Shown: positions 42,502 to 52,030, counted from the first letter of the stretch. The stretch: 64,000 nt of DNA from Kumtagia sp963829135 (GCA_963829135.1 CAWHHO010000006.1:496001-560000); one strand, 5' to 3'. Program-made: numbers and translations. The notes: generated by a model from the sequence alone, not told the origin.

Positions 42502-42908
42502 TGGCAGCGACGCGTCGTTGGCCTGTTGCGCTGGCGTTGGTGGTCGCCGGATACGCGATCCTAGCTGCTGTGCTCGTTGCCTCCGTTCCCGTGAAAGATG
42601 GAGCCCGCGATTGGTATGCGCCGCTCATCGATGGCGGATGGATGGCATGGACTTTCCCGACCTCGTTGTTCTTCCTTTCCATATTCGCGCTGATCTCGTT
42701 GATGGCGGTGTGGGAGTACGCATCGCCGGGCGGCAATCCGCGTGTCGGCATACTGCGCTTCGAAACGACGCGCGGCGACCGGCTCTTCGTATCGCTGCTT
42801 GGCAGCGCTTTTATCCATCTCGCTTGGCTGGGTCTAATCGGACCCAACCTGTGGTGGGCTCTCGCTCTCTCGCTGGTGTACGCGCTTGGCGTATTCCGGT
42901 TCGTATAG
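42501..42908 (+). CDS. glpU: small membrane protein of the glycerol importer (DUF2160)
   Basis: 135 residues with three or four hydrophobic segments: PVALALVVAGYAILAAVLVA, AWTFPTSLFFLSIFALISLM, LLGSAFIHLAWLGLIGPNLW and WWALALSLVYALGVFRFV. The AWTFPT ... MAVWEYASPGG ... TTRGDRLFVSLLGSAFIHLAW pattern is the DUF2160 family, found only in glp-type operons. Its job in the importer is not known; an accessory subunit is likely. ATG 42501 shares one base with the glpQ stop and has GGGGAGGG upstream. Confidence 0.87.
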   Translation: MAATRRWPVALALVVAGYAILAAVLVASVPVKDGARDWYAPLIDGGWMAWTFPTSLFFLSIFALISLMAVWEYASPGGNPRVGILRFETTRGDRLFVSLLGSAFIHLAWLGLIGPNLWWALALSLVYALGVFRFV

Positions 42909-42983
42909 AGGGGGAAATTGTCGCGGTGACCGCTTGCCAGCGGTCAAGGCGATCGAATGTAAACCAGTGGCAGGAGGAAACAC

Positions 42984-44708
42984 ATGCGACGGCAAATACT
43001 AGCTTCAACAAGCGTACTTGCGCTTATATTAGGCGCCAGCCCGGCCCTTGCGGGCATGGACGAGGCGAAGGCCTTCCTCGACGCGGAGATCGGCGATATG
43101 TCGACGCTCGATCGCGCCGCCCAGGAAGCCGAAATGCAGTGGTTCATCGACGCGGCCAAGCCCTTTGCGGGCATGGATATCAAAGTCGTTTCCGAGCCGA
43201 TAGCCACCCACGACTACGAAGCGAAAGTGCTCGCTCCGGCCTTTGCGGCCATCACTGGAATTAAGATCACGCATGATGAGATCGGCGAAGGCGATGTCAT
43301 CGAGAAGCTGCAAACGCAGATGCAGTCGGGCGAGAACGTCTACGACGCCTATGTCAACGACTCCGACCTGATCGGCACCCATTGGCGATACCAGCAGGCG
43401 CGCAGCCTGACCAAGTGGATGGCCAACGAGGGTAAGGACGTAACCAACCCGAACCTCGATCTCGCCGACTTCATAGGAACCAAATTCACGACAGCTCCGG
43501 ACGGCGACCTCTATCAGCTGCCCGACCAGCAGTTCGCGAACCTCTACTGGTTCCGCTACGACTGGTTCAGCGACGAGAAGAACAAGGCCGATTTCAAGGC
43601 TAAATACGGCTACGATCTTGGCGTGCCGGTCAACTGGTCGGCCTACGAGGACATTGCCGAGTTCTTCACCGGTCGTGAAATCGACGGCAAGAAAGTCTAC
43701 GGCCATATGGACTACGGCAAGAAGGACCCGTCACTCGGCTGGCGGTTTACCGATGCCTGGCTTTCCATGGCCGGCAATGGCGACAAGGGCCTGCCGAACG
43801 GCCTGCCGGTCGACGAATGGGGCATCAAGGTCAACGAAAAATCGCAGCCGGTAGGCTCCTGCGTCGCACGCGGCGGCGACACGAATGGCCCGGCGTCCGT
43901 CTATTCGATCCAGAAATATCTCGACTGGATGAAAGCTTATGCACCGCCGGAAGCCCAAGGCATGACCTTCAGCGAATCTGGCCCGGTTCCGTCGCAAGGA
44001 ACGGTGGCTCAGCAGATGTTCACCTACACCGCGTTTACAGCTTCATTCGTCAAGGAAGGCCTGCCCGTCGTGAATGCGGACGGTACGCCGAAATGGCGTT
44101 TTGCGCCGTCGCCGCATGGCGTTTACTGGAAGGAGGGCATGAAGCTCGGCTATCAGGATGTGGGTTCCTGGACTCTACTGAAGTCCACTCCCGATGACCG
44201 TGCAAAGGCGGCTTGGCTCTATGCGCAGTTCGTCACCTCCAAAACCGTGGATGTCAAGAAGAGCCATGTCGGACTGACGCTGATCCGAGAATCGACCATC
44301 CAGCACAAGAGCTTTACCGATCGTGCTCCGAAACTCGGCGGCCTGATCGAGTTCTATCGCTCGCCGGCCCGAGTGCAGTGGTCGCCTACCGGCACCAACA
44401 TACCTGACTATCCGAAGCTGGCGCAGCTGTGGTGGCAGGCGATCGGCGACGCATCTTCGGGTGCGAAGACCCCGCAGGAGGCCATGGACTCGCTCTGCGC
44501 CGAGCAGGAGAAGGTTCTCGGCCGTCTCGAAAAGGCTGGCGTCCAGGGCGATATCGGACCGAAGCTCGCCGAAGAGCACGATCTCGAATACTGGAACAAG
44601 GATGCCGTCTCCAAGGGCAACCTCGCTCCGCAGCTCAAAATCGAGCCTGAGAAGGACAAGCCAATCACCATCAACTATGATGAACTGGTGAAGAGCTGGC
44701 AGAAGTAA
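42984..44708 (+). CDS. glpV: glycerol-binding protein of the ABC importer
   Basis: 574 residues, periplasmic. Signal peptide MRRQILASTSVLALILGASPALAG cleaved after ALA. The mature protein is a large type of solute-binding protein (ITHDEIGEGDVIEKLQTQMQ, TAPDGDLYQLPDQQFANLYW, GEFFTGREIDGKKVYGHMDY-like segments), close in size to the binding protein at 5042-6718, which shows GMNNQNLH/YRT-type similarities only loosely. Binds glycerol and delivers it to GlpPQ. ATG 42984 follows GGAGGAAAC. A hairpin follows the stop, so glpV is probably the most abundant product of the operon. Confidence 0.92.
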   Translation: MRRQILASTSVLALILGASPALAGMDEAKAFLDAEIGDMSTLDRAAQEAEMQWFIDAAKPFAGMDIKVVSEPIATHDYEAKVLAPAFAAITGIKITHDEIGEGDVIEKLQTQMQSGENVYDAYVNDSDLIGTHWRYQQARSLTKWMANEGKDVTNPNLDLADFIGTKFTTAPDGDLYQLPDQQFANLYWFRYDWFSDEKNKADFKAKYGYDLGVPVNWSAYEDIAEFFTGREIDGKKVYGHMDYGKKDPSLGWRFTDAWLSMAGNGDKGLPNGLPVDEWGIKVNEKSQPVGSCVARGGDTNGPASVYSIQKYLDWMKAYAPPEAQGMTFSESGPVPSQGTVAQQMFTYTAFTASFVKEGLPVVNADGTPKWRFAPSPHGVYWKEGMKLGYQDVGSWTLLKSTPDDRAKAAWLYAQFVTSKTVDVKKSHVGLTLIRESTIQHKSFTDRAPKLGGLIEFYRSPARVQWSPTGTNIPDYPKLAQLWWQAIGDASSGAKTPQEAMDSLCAEQEKVLGRLEKAGVQGDIGPKLAEEHDLEYWNKDAVSKGNLAPQLKIEPEKDKPITINYDELVKSWQK

Positions 44709-44721
44709 CAGTCGTGCGGTG

Positions 44722-44750
44722 GGAGCCGGCGGAAATCGCGCCGGCTCCTT
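44722..44750 (+). terminator. hairpin after glpV
   Basis: GGAGCCGGC pairs perfectly with GCCGGCTCC around GGAAATCGC, 14 bases after the glpV stop, followed by only two T. It could be a partial terminator or an mRNA 3'-end protector between glpV and the downstream genes. Confidence 0.5.
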
Positions 44751-44777
44751 CACCATAGAGTGCTGCTCGAGGGCGGA

Positions 44778-45230
44778 ATGGGGAGGTGGGAAGCCGTCCG
44801 GAAAAGCTTGTTACGGGCGGACCAACGTCGGTATTGGCCCTTCTGTTCTTTTTCTGGGTGGTCTGGCTGTTTGGATGGGCATATCGGGCACGTTCAGACC
44901 TTGAGGGCCTGCCGCGCGCAGCCTCCATTTCAAACGGGCCCTTGAGAGCCTTCACCGACAATGGCCAACGACTGACCATCGAAAACCGGGACGTTTCGGC
45001 GATGGGGAAATACGCTGCGACAGCGAGGTCCGAAGGCGTCGGCTACGATCCACTACGACTGCCTCTACAAACTCTCCGGCAAAGCCGGAGCGCGCTACAG
45101 ACTGATCCTCGCAGCTGATTACAATAGAGGATGGAAGCGGATGAATATTGCGGACTATGGCGACTATCGCCTGATCTATGCCTCGCCTGAGGAGCAGAGG
45201 GCCATCTTGCTCCGCTGGGGCAACCATTAG
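44778..45230 (+). CDS. unknown membrane-anchored protein, frame-disrupted
   Basis: An extra gene between glpV and glpK. From ATG 44778 (GAGGGCGGA upstream) one frame gives MGRWEAVRKSLLRADQRRYW; a second frame gives the helix LALLFFFWVVWLFGWAY and RARSDLEGLPRAASISNGPL up to KYAATARSEGVG; a third gives IHYDCLYKLSGKAGARYRLI and ends PEEQRAILLRWGNH at TAG 45230. Two single-base shifts, near 44840 and 45055, would join them into about 150 residues: one N-terminal membrane helix and a hydrophilic C-terminal domain. I do not know the family. It runs in the glp direction, 30 bases before glpK. Confidence 0.5.
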
Positions 45231-45260
45231 TCACGCCTAGACAATAAATTGAGGAGCGCG

Positions 45261-46751
45261 ATGAGCCGACACATCTTAGCCATCGATCAAGGCACGACTT
45301 CCACTCGCGCCATCGTTTTTGGCGGCGATATGAAGCCGGTTGGCTCCGCACAGAAGGAGTTCACTCAGCTTTACCCGGCATCCGGCTGGGTCGAGCACGA
45401 TCCCGTAGAAATATGGGAAAGCGTTGTCTGGTCGGTCAAAGAGGCTCTGAAAAGTGCACAACTTAAGGCTGCTGACATCGCGGCGATTGGCATCACCAAC
45501 CAGCGTGAAACTGTCGTCATTTGGGACAAGGCCACCGGCAAGCCGATCCACAACGCCATCGTTTGGCAGGACCGGCGCACAGCGCGGTTTTGTGCCAAAC
45601 TGAAAAAGCGGGGTCTCGAGCCGATATTCACGAACAAAACCGGACTGTTGCTCGATCCATATTTTTCCGGAACCAAGATTTCCTGGTTGCTCGACAATGT
45701 AAAGGGCGCTCGCAAGCGCGCGGTAAATGGAGAACTGCTGGCGGGTACCATTGATACTTTTCTGATCTGGCGCCTTACCGCCGGCAGCATTCACGCTACG
45801 GACGCCACCAATGCTTCACGCACGCTGGTCTACAATATCGCTAGGAATGTCTGGGATGATGAATTGTTGAAGGTCCTTGGCATTCCCCTGCAGCTTCTCC
45901 CGTCTGTGAAGAATTGTGCGGATGACTATGGATTTACGATTGAATCTCTGTTTGGCGCGGCGATTCCTATTCGCGGTGTTGCTGGAGATCAGCATGCGGC
46001 TACGATCGGTCAGGCTTGCTTTGAACCGGGCATGATGAAATCGACCTATGGTACTGGATGCTTCGCACTGCTGAACACCGGCGCCGATATGGTTCGCTCG
46101 AAAAACAGGCTGCTTACGACGATAGCGTATCGGCTCGATGGAAAGACGACTTACGCACTTGAGGGCTCGATTTTCGTCGCCGGCGCTGCGGTGCAGTGGC
46201 TGCGCGATGGGTTGAAGACCATCGCCAAGGCTGAGCACAGTGGTGAATTAGCCGCAAAGGCCGATCCCTCACAGGACGTATATCTGGTCCCCGCCTTCGT
46301 CGGGCTAGGCGCGCCACACTGGGATGCCGAGGCCCGCGGCGCGATTTTCGGACTGACGCGCAATTCGGGTCCAGCGGAGTTCGCGCGGGCCGCTCTTGAG
46401 TCGGTAGCCTATCAAACCCGCGACCTTCTTGACGCGATGAAGAAAGATTGGAAGGGCGCTGCGAAGACAGTTTTGCGCGTCGACGGCGGCATGGTCGCGT
46501 CCGACTGGACCATGCAGCGGCTGGCAGATATCCTCGATGCTCCCGTTGACCGGCCGACAGTACTCGAGACAACCGCGCTTGGGGCTGCTTGGCTGGCTGG
46601 CTCGAAGGTTGGGGTGTGGCCCGATGCGGAGGCGTTCTCGAAGGAGTGGGCGCTAGACCGCCGCTTTGAACCGGCGATGGATCAAGCGACCCGAGTTCGG
46701 AAACTGAAGGGCTGGCACGAGTCAGTACGGCGCACGCTTTCGCGCGCATAA
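45261..46751 (+). CDS. glpK: glycerol kinase
   Basis: 496 residues, FGGY family; ATP + glycerol to glycerol-3-phosphate, the GlpD substrate and GlpR inducer. ILAIDQGTTSTRAIVFGGD at the start, the glycerol pocket residues in GITNQRETVVIWDK and WQDRRTA, DATNASRTLVYNI, GVAGDQHAATIGQACFEPGM, the adenosine motif RVDGGMVASDWTMQ and ETTALGAAWLAG. Start ATG 45261 with GAGGAG 5 bases upstream. Last gene of the glp cluster, followed directly by a strong terminator. Confidence 0.95.
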   Translation: MSRHILAIDQGTTSTRAIVFGGDMKPVGSAQKEFTQLYPASGWVEHDPVEIWESVVWSVKEALKSAQLKAADIAAIGITNQRETVVIWDKATGKPIHNAIVWQDRRTARFCAKLKKRGLEPIFTNKTGLLLDPYFSGTKISWLLDNVKGARKRAVNGELLAGTIDTFLIWRLTAGSIHATDATNASRTLVYNIARNVWDDELLKVLGIPLQLLPSVKNCADDYGFTIESLFGAAIPIRGVAGDQHAATIGQACFEPGMMKSTYGTGCFALLNTGADMVRSKNRLLTTIAYRLDGKTTYALEGSIFVAGAAVQWLRDGLKTIAKAEHSGELAAKADPSQDVYLVPAFVGLGAPHWDAEARGAIFGLTRNSGPAEFARAALESVAYQTRDLLDAMKKDWKGAAKTVLRVDGGMVASDWTMQRLADILDAPVDRPTVLETTALGAAWLAGSKVGVWPDAEAFSKEWALDRRFEPAMDQATRVRKLKGWHESVRRTLSRA

Positions 46752-46781
46752 AAAAATCCCGCGCTTGGAGCGCGGGATTTC
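46751..46781. terminator. bidirectional rho-independent terminator between glpK and the BA14K gene
   Basis: ATCCCGCGC - TTGGA - GCGCGGGAT, nine perfect pairs. The left flank is AAAAAA, giving a T-run for the minus-strand BA14K gene; on the plus strand the stem is followed by TTC. It ends glpK (stop 46751) and the convergent gene (stop 46804). Confidence 0.85.
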
Positions 46782-46803
46782 TCAGCCAAACAGTCGTTGG
46801 CGA

Positions 46804-47301
46804 TCAATAGGGAGAAACGCACTGCTGACGCGGACCGCCATACGGCTGGAACGTGTTGTCATAGGCTCGATAGGACCGGTACCGATTGGCGCACCATTGC
46901 GTGTGCGACCCGCCCTGCCGATAAACTACGCGCGGCTGCTGGGAATTGACGATCGCCCCAGATACAATCGCGCCCGCTAGAAATGCTGCTGCTGGGTACC
47001 AATATTCGCCTTGGCGGCGGTATCCCGGACGGTAGTCGCGATATCCGCGGTGACCTCGGTAATAACCTTCACGGTCCCTGTAAGCATCGCGTCTCGCCTC
47101 GCGGCGGTCCTGCCTGAAATCACGCCGATCGCGGCTGTAGCGACGCTTTTTCCATGAATCTTGAACCAGTACAACATCGCCCGCGCTATTTACAGACGCT
47201 TGCGGGACGTAGGCCGGCGCAGCAACAGCCGGAAAAAGCCCCGCCGCAGCCACAGACACGGAAAGTGCTGCGGCACATAGGCTGGATAATATCTTTCGCA
47301 T
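46804..47301 (-). CDS. BA14K-family lectin-like protein
   Basis: 165 residues. Signal peptide MRKILSSLCAAALSVSVAAA continuing to FPAVAA; a highly basic Arg/Tyr-rich middle (KKRRYSRDRRDFRQDRREA and YRGHRGYRDYRPGYRRQ); a short hydrophobic segment (YPAAAFLAGAIVSGAIV); and the C-terminal BA14K motif HTQWCANRYRSYRAYDNTFQ ending GGPRQQCVSPY, with the two conserved cysteines. Brucella BA14K is an immunoreactive protein with lectin-like properties. ATG 47301 is preceded by GAGGAGATC, better than the longer in-frame start. Probably periplasmic or outer-surface attached. Confidence 0.85.
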   Translation of the reverse strand: MRKILSSLCAAALSVSVAAAGLFPAVAAPAYVPQASVNSAGDVVLVQDSWKKRRYSRDRRDFRQDRREARRDAYRDREGYYRGHRGYRDYRPGYRRQGEYWYPAAAFLAGAIVSGAIVNSQQPRVVYRQGGSHTQWCANRYRSYRAYDNTFQPYGGPRQQCVSPY

Positions 47302-47439
47302 TTTGATCTCCTCGAAAAACCGATACTCGGTCCCTTCGGCATGCAAACGAACTTGTGCACAGGATGTTCCACGAGCAAGGCTGGGTTTGCCTGATCGTGC
47401 TGAACAGCGCTTCACGCCGGATGTGAGGACCCGCGCGCG

Positions 47440-47463
47440 TCTAAATGGCGCTCTAAATGGCGC
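47440..47463 (+). repeat. 12-bp tandem duplication
   Basis: TCTAAATGGCGC occurs twice in direct succession (47440-47451 and 47452-47463) in the gap between the BA14K gene and the tRNA, a small slippage-type duplication with no visible role. Confidence 0.8.
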
Positions 47464-47510
47464 TCACGGAGGCGCGCCAGTTCCATATTCCTTGTATGAT
47501 ATTGATTTGC

Positions 47511-47586
47511 TGGTGAGCGCGTCGGGGTTCGAACCCGAGACCTACTGATTAAAAGTCAGTTGCTCTACCGGCTGAGCTACGCGCTC
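47511..47586 (-). tRNA. tRNA-Lys (anticodon UUU)
   Basis: Full cloverleaf on the minus strand: acceptor GAGCGCG / CGCGCTC, D-arm GCTC..GAGC, anticodon stem ACTGA / TCAGT with loop CTTTTAA (UUU), T-arm TCGGG-TTCGAAC-CCCGA, discriminator A. CCA is encoded (TGG at 47511-47513 on the plus strand). 76 bases including CCA. Confidence 0.96.
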
Positions 47587-47771
47587 CCCGAGGCGGCGCT
47601 GCCGCCCCCTGAAAGTGCGGCGGACCATAGGCACAGCGACTCGGGCGGTCAATCGCAAAATAGGGCTTTCCCGCATTTCGCCGTGCGACCAAACAAAGCG
47701 GTGAAACGCCACGGCAAGGTGATTGGAGCCAGCCAGCCCTGCGGTCTATATGCGGGGCGGTCAAGGAAAGA

Positions 47772-48539
47772 ATGCACATGGCAATTGACGTGGGATATCT
47801 GACGGCGGTCGGGGCAGGGGCGATTTCATTCCTCTCGCCCTGCGTGCTGCCACTGGTCCCTCCCTATCTCTGCTACATGGCCGGGGTATCGGTCGACGAT
47901 TTTCGCGGCACGGGAAAGGCGACGCATTCGTCGTCGTCACGGCGGCTCCTCGCGTTTACGGCATTGGCTTTCGTACTTGGGTTCACCACTGTATTCGTAG
48001 CGCTTGGCGCGGGCGCTTCAACTATCGGCCGGGTGCTTCGCGCCTGGCAAGAGCCGCTCGGGTTATTCGCCGGATTGCTTATTATCCTGATGGGCCTCAA
48101 TTTTCTCGGGCTCGTGCGGATTCCCTTTCTATCGCGCGAAGCCCGGTTTCAGTCGCGCGGGGAGCCTGCGAGTGCGCTGGCCGCCTATGTCATGGGGCTC
48201 GCCTTCGCCTTCGGCTGGACCCCTTGCATAGGGCCTGTGCTAGGCCCGATCCTGACGCTCGCGGGCGGCAAGTCGACCATGGGCGAGGGCGCTCTGCTGC
48301 TCGCCGCCTATTCGCTCGGCCTTGGCATTCCGTTCTTGATTGCCGCCCTATTCTCAGGCGCGTTCATGGAGTTTCTCTCCGGTTTCCGGGTTCATCTTGG
48401 GCGGGTGGAGAAGGTCATCGGCGTGCTGCTCGTGGTCGCCGGCGCATTTTTCATGTCAGGGGGCATGAGAAGCACATCCTACTGGATCCTCGAAACCTTT
48501 CCGGGATTGAACACGCTGGAGGGCGTACTGCTCTCCTGA
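47772..48539 (+). CDS. ccdA: cytochrome c biogenesis / thiol-disulfide transporter CcdA
   Basis: 255 residues, six membrane helices; moves reducing equivalents across the inner membrane to periplasmic thioredoxin-like proteins, e.g. for cytochrome c maturation. The two redox cysteines are in ISFLSPCVLPLVPPYLCYMAG (helix 1) and FGWTPCIGPVLGPIL (helix 4), the internal duplication typical of CcdA. An ATG six bases further (47778) is also in frame; AAGGA lies 4 or 10 bases upstream respectively. It stands alone downstream of the tRNA gene on the other strand. Confidence 0.92.
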   Translation: MHMAIDVGYLTAVGAGAISFLSPCVLPLVPPYLCYMAGVSVDDFRGTGKATHSSSSRRLLAFTALAFVLGFTTVFVALGAGASTIGRVLRAWQEPLGLFAGLLIILMGLNFLGLVRIPFLSREARFQSRGEPASALAAYVMGLAFAFGWTPCIGPVLGPILTLAGGKSTMGEGALLLAAYSLGLGIPFLIAALFSGAFMEFLSGFRVHLGRVEKVIGVLLVVAGAFFMSGGMRSTSYWILETFPGLNTLEGVLLS

Positions 48540-48612
48540 CCCCCGTTGGCCTTGGTGCGCATGCAGTGCTAGAAGGGCGCCCGAGTAAAGTTCCATCTGC
48601 CGGAAACCATTC

Positions 48613-49959
48613 ATGTCATCGAGAAGCTGCCTGTCGATTATCCTTGCCGCGGGCGAGGGCACGCGCATGAAGAGCTCTACGCCAAAGGTGATGCACAGAA
48701 TCGCCGGCCTCCCGATGCTCGCCCTTGTGGCGAAGGCGGCTCAAGCGGCGGGGGCCGATGAGACAGCCGTTGTCGTCGGGCATGGAGGTGAGGCGGTCCA
48801 AAAGGCGGCTCTGGCATCCATTCCGGGCGCGCAGGTTTTCGTCCAGGAGCAGAGGTTGGGCACTGCCCATGCCGTATTGGCTGCGCGGGACGCTATCGCT
48901 TCGGGTTTCGCCGATGTCCTGGTGATGTTCGGTGACACACCGCTGATAGACGCCGGCGCTCTTATGCTGGCGCGCGCCAAACTTGCCGAAGGATTTGCTG
49001 TTTCGGTTATGGGATTTCGCACTGACGATCCCGGTGGTTATGGACGTCTGATCGAAAAGGATGGCGAACTTATCGCCATTCGCGAGGCGAAAGACTGCTC
49101 GCCCGATGAACTCGGCATCAATTTCTGCAACAGCGGGTTGATGGCAATTTCCGGTGAATATGCGCTTGATTTGCTCGATCAGGTCGGGAACGCCAATGCC
49201 AAGGGCGAATTCTACCTCACGGACATTGTCGAGATTGCCAGGCTTAAAGGCCTCAGGGTTGGCGCCACGGAAACGCCATTCGAGAACGCGCTCGGTGTCA
49301 ACACGCTTGTCGAACTGGCAGCAGCGGAGGCCATATGGCAGCGGCGGCGGCGCAACGAGGCGATGCTGGCGGGGGTGACGCTGGTCGCGCCGGATACGGT
49401 GTTCTTTTCGCACGACACGCAAGTCGCCGCGGATGTTTTCATCGAACCCCATGTCTTCTTCGGTCCGGGCGTGAAGATCGCCAAGGGCGCGATCATTCAC
49501 GCGTTCAGTCACATCGAAGGCGCGGAGATCGGTCCCAGCGCGCATGTCGGACCCTTCGCGCGGCTTCGGCCGGGCGCTGATCTCGGCGAGGGCGTCAAGG
49601 TCGGCAATTTCTGCGAAGTGAAAAAGGCGAAGGTCGAGGCAGGCGCCAAGATCAACCACCTGACCTACATCGGCGATGCCCGCATCGGTGCCAATGCCAA
49701 TATCGGTGCAGGCACGATCACCTGCAACTATGACGGTTTCAACAAGTTTCACACCGATATTGGCGCCGGCGCGTTCATTGGCTCGAACTCGTCGCTGGTT
49801 GCGCCAGTCAGCATAGGCGATGGCGGGTATATTGCGTCCGGAAGTGTGATTACCGAGAGTGTTCCGGCGGACGCATTGGCGTTTGGCCGCGCACGCCAGA
49901 AGATCCTGCCGGACCGGGGCCGCATCTTGCGCGAACGTTTCGCATCGACCAAAAAATAG
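48613..49959 (+). CDS. glmU: bifunctional UDP-N-acetylglucosamine pyrophosphorylase / glucosamine-1-P acetyltransferase
   Basis: 448 residues. The N-terminal uridyltransferase domain has LAAGEGTRMKSSTPKVMH (residues about 11-28) and QEQRLGTAHAVLAA; the C-terminal left-handed beta-helix acetyltransferase has hexapeptide repeats and the signature GDARIGANANIGAGTITCNYDG, with the catalytic His in INHLTYIGD. Makes UDP-GlcNAc for peptidoglycan and lipid A. Start ATG 48613. glmS, which makes its precursor, follows 150 bases later. Confidence 0.96.
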   Translation: MSSRSCLSIILAAGEGTRMKSSTPKVMHRIAGLPMLALVAKAAQAAGADETAVVVGHGGEAVQKAALASIPGAQVFVQEQRLGTAHAVLAARDAIASGFADVLVMFGDTPLIDAGALMLARAKLAEGFAVSVMGFRTDDPGGYGRLIEKDGELIAIREAKDCSPDELGINFCNSGLMAISGEYALDLLDQVGNANAKGEFYLTDIVEIARLKGLRVGATETPFENALGVNTLVELAAAEAIWQRRRRNEAMLAGVTLVAPDTVFFSHDTQVAADVFIEPHVFFGPGVKIAKGAIIHAFSHIEGAEIGPSAHVGPFARLRPGADLGEGVKVGNFCEVKKAKVEAGAKINHLTYIGDARIGANANIGAGTITCNYDGFNKFHTDIGAGAFIGSNSSLVAPVSIGDGGYIASGSVITESVPADALAFGRARQKILPDRGRILRERFASTKK

Positions 49960-50109
49960 CACGATTCAAGTTGATGCGGTTTGGAGGTTCGGCCTGATGC
50001 AGGGCTTGGCTACACCTGTCACGGAATGATACCGAGATTGATTTTGGTCTGGCGGCGAACTGCCACTAATGATGCAGATTGCGGGTTCGGGTCTGATTTG
50101 GGGTAGTCC

Positions 50110-51936
50110 ATGTGTGGAATTGTCGGGATAGTCGGCCGGTCGGCGGTGGCGCCGCTGATCGTCGATGCGCTCAAACGCTTGGAATATCGTGGCTATGATT
50201 CGGCGGGGGTCGCGACCATTGAGGCAGGAACGCTGGCTCGCCGCCGCTCGCAAGGCAAGTTGATCAATCTGGAACGCCGGCTCGGCGAGGAGCCGCTCGG
50301 AGGCAAGATCGGTATCGGCCACACGCGCTGGGCGACCCATGGCGTGCCCAACGAGACCAACGCGCATCCACATTTTTCCCACGGCGTCGCAATCGTCCAC
50401 AACGGGATAATCGAGAATTTCGCGGAGCTGCGCCAGGAACTGATCGCCGACGGCTACAAATTCGTCTCCCAGACCGACACAGAGGTGGTCGCGCATCTGA
50501 TCGCCCGCGAACTAAGGCAGGGAGCCAAGCCTGTCGATGCCGCGCACAATTCGCTCAAGCGCCTGCAGGGCGCGTTCGCATTGGCAATCATGTTCGAGAG
50601 CGACGAGAACCTTCTGATCGGCGCCCGCAACGGGCCGCCACTGGCGGTGGGCCATGGCGATGGCGAAATGTTCCTCGGCTCCGATGCCATCGCGCTCGCT
50701 CCCTTCACGAATTCCATTACCTATCTCGAGGACGGCGATTGGGCCGTGATCCGTCGCGACCAAGTGACGATCTATGGACTGGACGGCGAGGAGGTTAAGC
50801 GCACCCAGCAGCGGACGCTCGGCACCAGCTTCCTGGTCGACAAGGGAAACCACCGGCATTTCATGGAAAAGGAAATTCATGAACAGCCGGAGGTCATCTC
50901 TCATACGCTTGCCCACTATGTCGATTTCGTCTCCGGCACGACGCGCGCTCTCGAATTGCCGTTCAGCTTCAAAGATCTCGACCGACTGGCGATTTCCGCC
51001 TGCGGCACCGCATATCTCAGCGGTTTGATTGGCAAATACTGGTTCGAGCGGCATGCGCGGCTGCCGGTTGATATCGATGTCGCATCTGAATTCCGCTATC
51101 GCGAGATGCCGATCTCGAAGAACAGCGCAGCGCTGTTCATTTCGCAGTCGGGAGAGACTGCCGATACGCTTGCCTCGCTACGCTATTGCCGCAAGGAGGG
51201 CATTCCGATCGGTGCGATCGTCAATGTGCGCGGCTCGACCATTGCGCGCGAGTCCGATGTGACCCTACCGACCCTGGCGGGCCCGGAAATTGGTGTCGCT
51301 TCGACCAAGGCCTTCACATGCCAATTGTCAGTGCTGGCGTCCCTCGCAATTCGAGCCGGCGTGGAACGCGGCAAGGTTTCTCCGTCCGAGGAAAAGGCGA
51401 TGGTGCGCGCGCTGGCCGAAGCGCCGCGCCTGGCCAACCAGGTGCTGCAGAAGCTCGAAGCGCAGATCGAGAAGCTGGCTCGCGAGTTGGCGCACTACAA
51501 GCATGTGCTCTATCTCGGCCGCGACACCAACTATCCCCTGGCGATGGAAGGCGCGCTGAAGCTCAAGGAAATCTCATACATTCATGCCGAAGGTTACGCG
51601 GCAGGCGAACTCAAGCATGGACCGATTGCGCTGATCGACGAGAATATGCCGGTGATCGTCATCGCGCCTCATGATCGCATCTATGAAAAAACGGTGTCGA
51701 ACATGCAGGAAGTGGCGGCACGCGGCGGCAAGATCATTCTCATTACAGATGAGAGGGGTGCTGCGCAGGCAACGGTTCAGACGATGGAAACGATTGTCCT
51801 GCCGAATGTCCCGGAGATCATTACCCCGATCATCTACGCGCTTCCCGTCCAGATGCTGGCCTATTTCACGGCCGTGTTCATGGGTACGGATGTCGATCAG
51901 CCGCGCAATCTCGCCAAGTCGGTAACGGTTGAATAA
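50110..51936 (+). CDS. glmS: glutamine-fructose-6-phosphate aminotransferase
   Basis: 608 residues. The glutaminase domain begins MCGIVGIVGRS with Cys2 as nucleophile; HTRWATHGVPNETNAHPH and GNHRHFMEKEIHEQPEVI mark its end and the linker; two SIS domains follow (CGTAYLSGL, SQSGETADT, YLGRDTNYPLAMEGALKLKE) with the C-terminal DQPRNLAKSVTVE loop. Converts fructose-6-phosphate and glutamine to glucosamine-6-phosphate. Complete. Downstream, a DUF2272 gene is placed before the DUF502-recG block. Confidence 0.96.
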   Translation: MCGIVGIVGRSAVAPLIVDALKRLEYRGYDSAGVATIEAGTLARRRSQGKLINLERRLGEEPLGGKIGIGHTRWATHGVPNETNAHPHFSHGVAIVHNGIIENFAELRQELIADGYKFVSQTDTEVVAHLIARELRQGAKPVDAAHNSLKRLQGAFALAIMFESDENLLIGARNGPPLAVGHGDGEMFLGSDAIALAPFTNSITYLEDGDWAVIRRDQVTIYGLDGEEVKRTQQRTLGTSFLVDKGNHRHFMEKEIHEQPEVISHTLAHYVDFVSGTTRALELPFSFKDLDRLAISACGTAYLSGLIGKYWFERHARLPVDIDVASEFRYREMPISKNSAALFISQSGETADTLASLRYCRKEGIPIGAIVNVRGSTIARESDVTLPTLAGPEIGVASTKAFTCQLSVLASLAIRAGVERGKVSPSEEKAMVRALAEAPRLANQVLQKLEAQIEKLARELAHYKHVLYLGRDTNYPLAMEGALKLKEISYIHAEGYAAGELKHGPIALIDENMPVIVIAPHDRIYEKTVSNMQEVAARGGKIILITDERGAAQATVQTMETIVLPNVPEIITPIIYALPVQMLAYFTAVFMGTDVDQPRNLAKSVTVE

Positions 51937-52030
51937 GCGCGCCATATTGTCTGCAACCGGTAATTGCATGTGATTGGTTGCGTGATCTGGATGTTCGCCT
52001 AATCTTCCCAAGCTTTCTTGGGAGGGGATC

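Noticed and set aside
48616..49962. 448-codon minus-strand frame opposite glmU
   Set aside because: It is a full-length mirror of glmU with a low-complexity basic composition; glmU has all its motifs.
49960..50109. possible glmS ribozyme or riboswitch before glmS
   Set aside because: The 150 bases show no conserved ribozyme core or long paired region, and that ribozyme is typical of Gram-positive bacteria.
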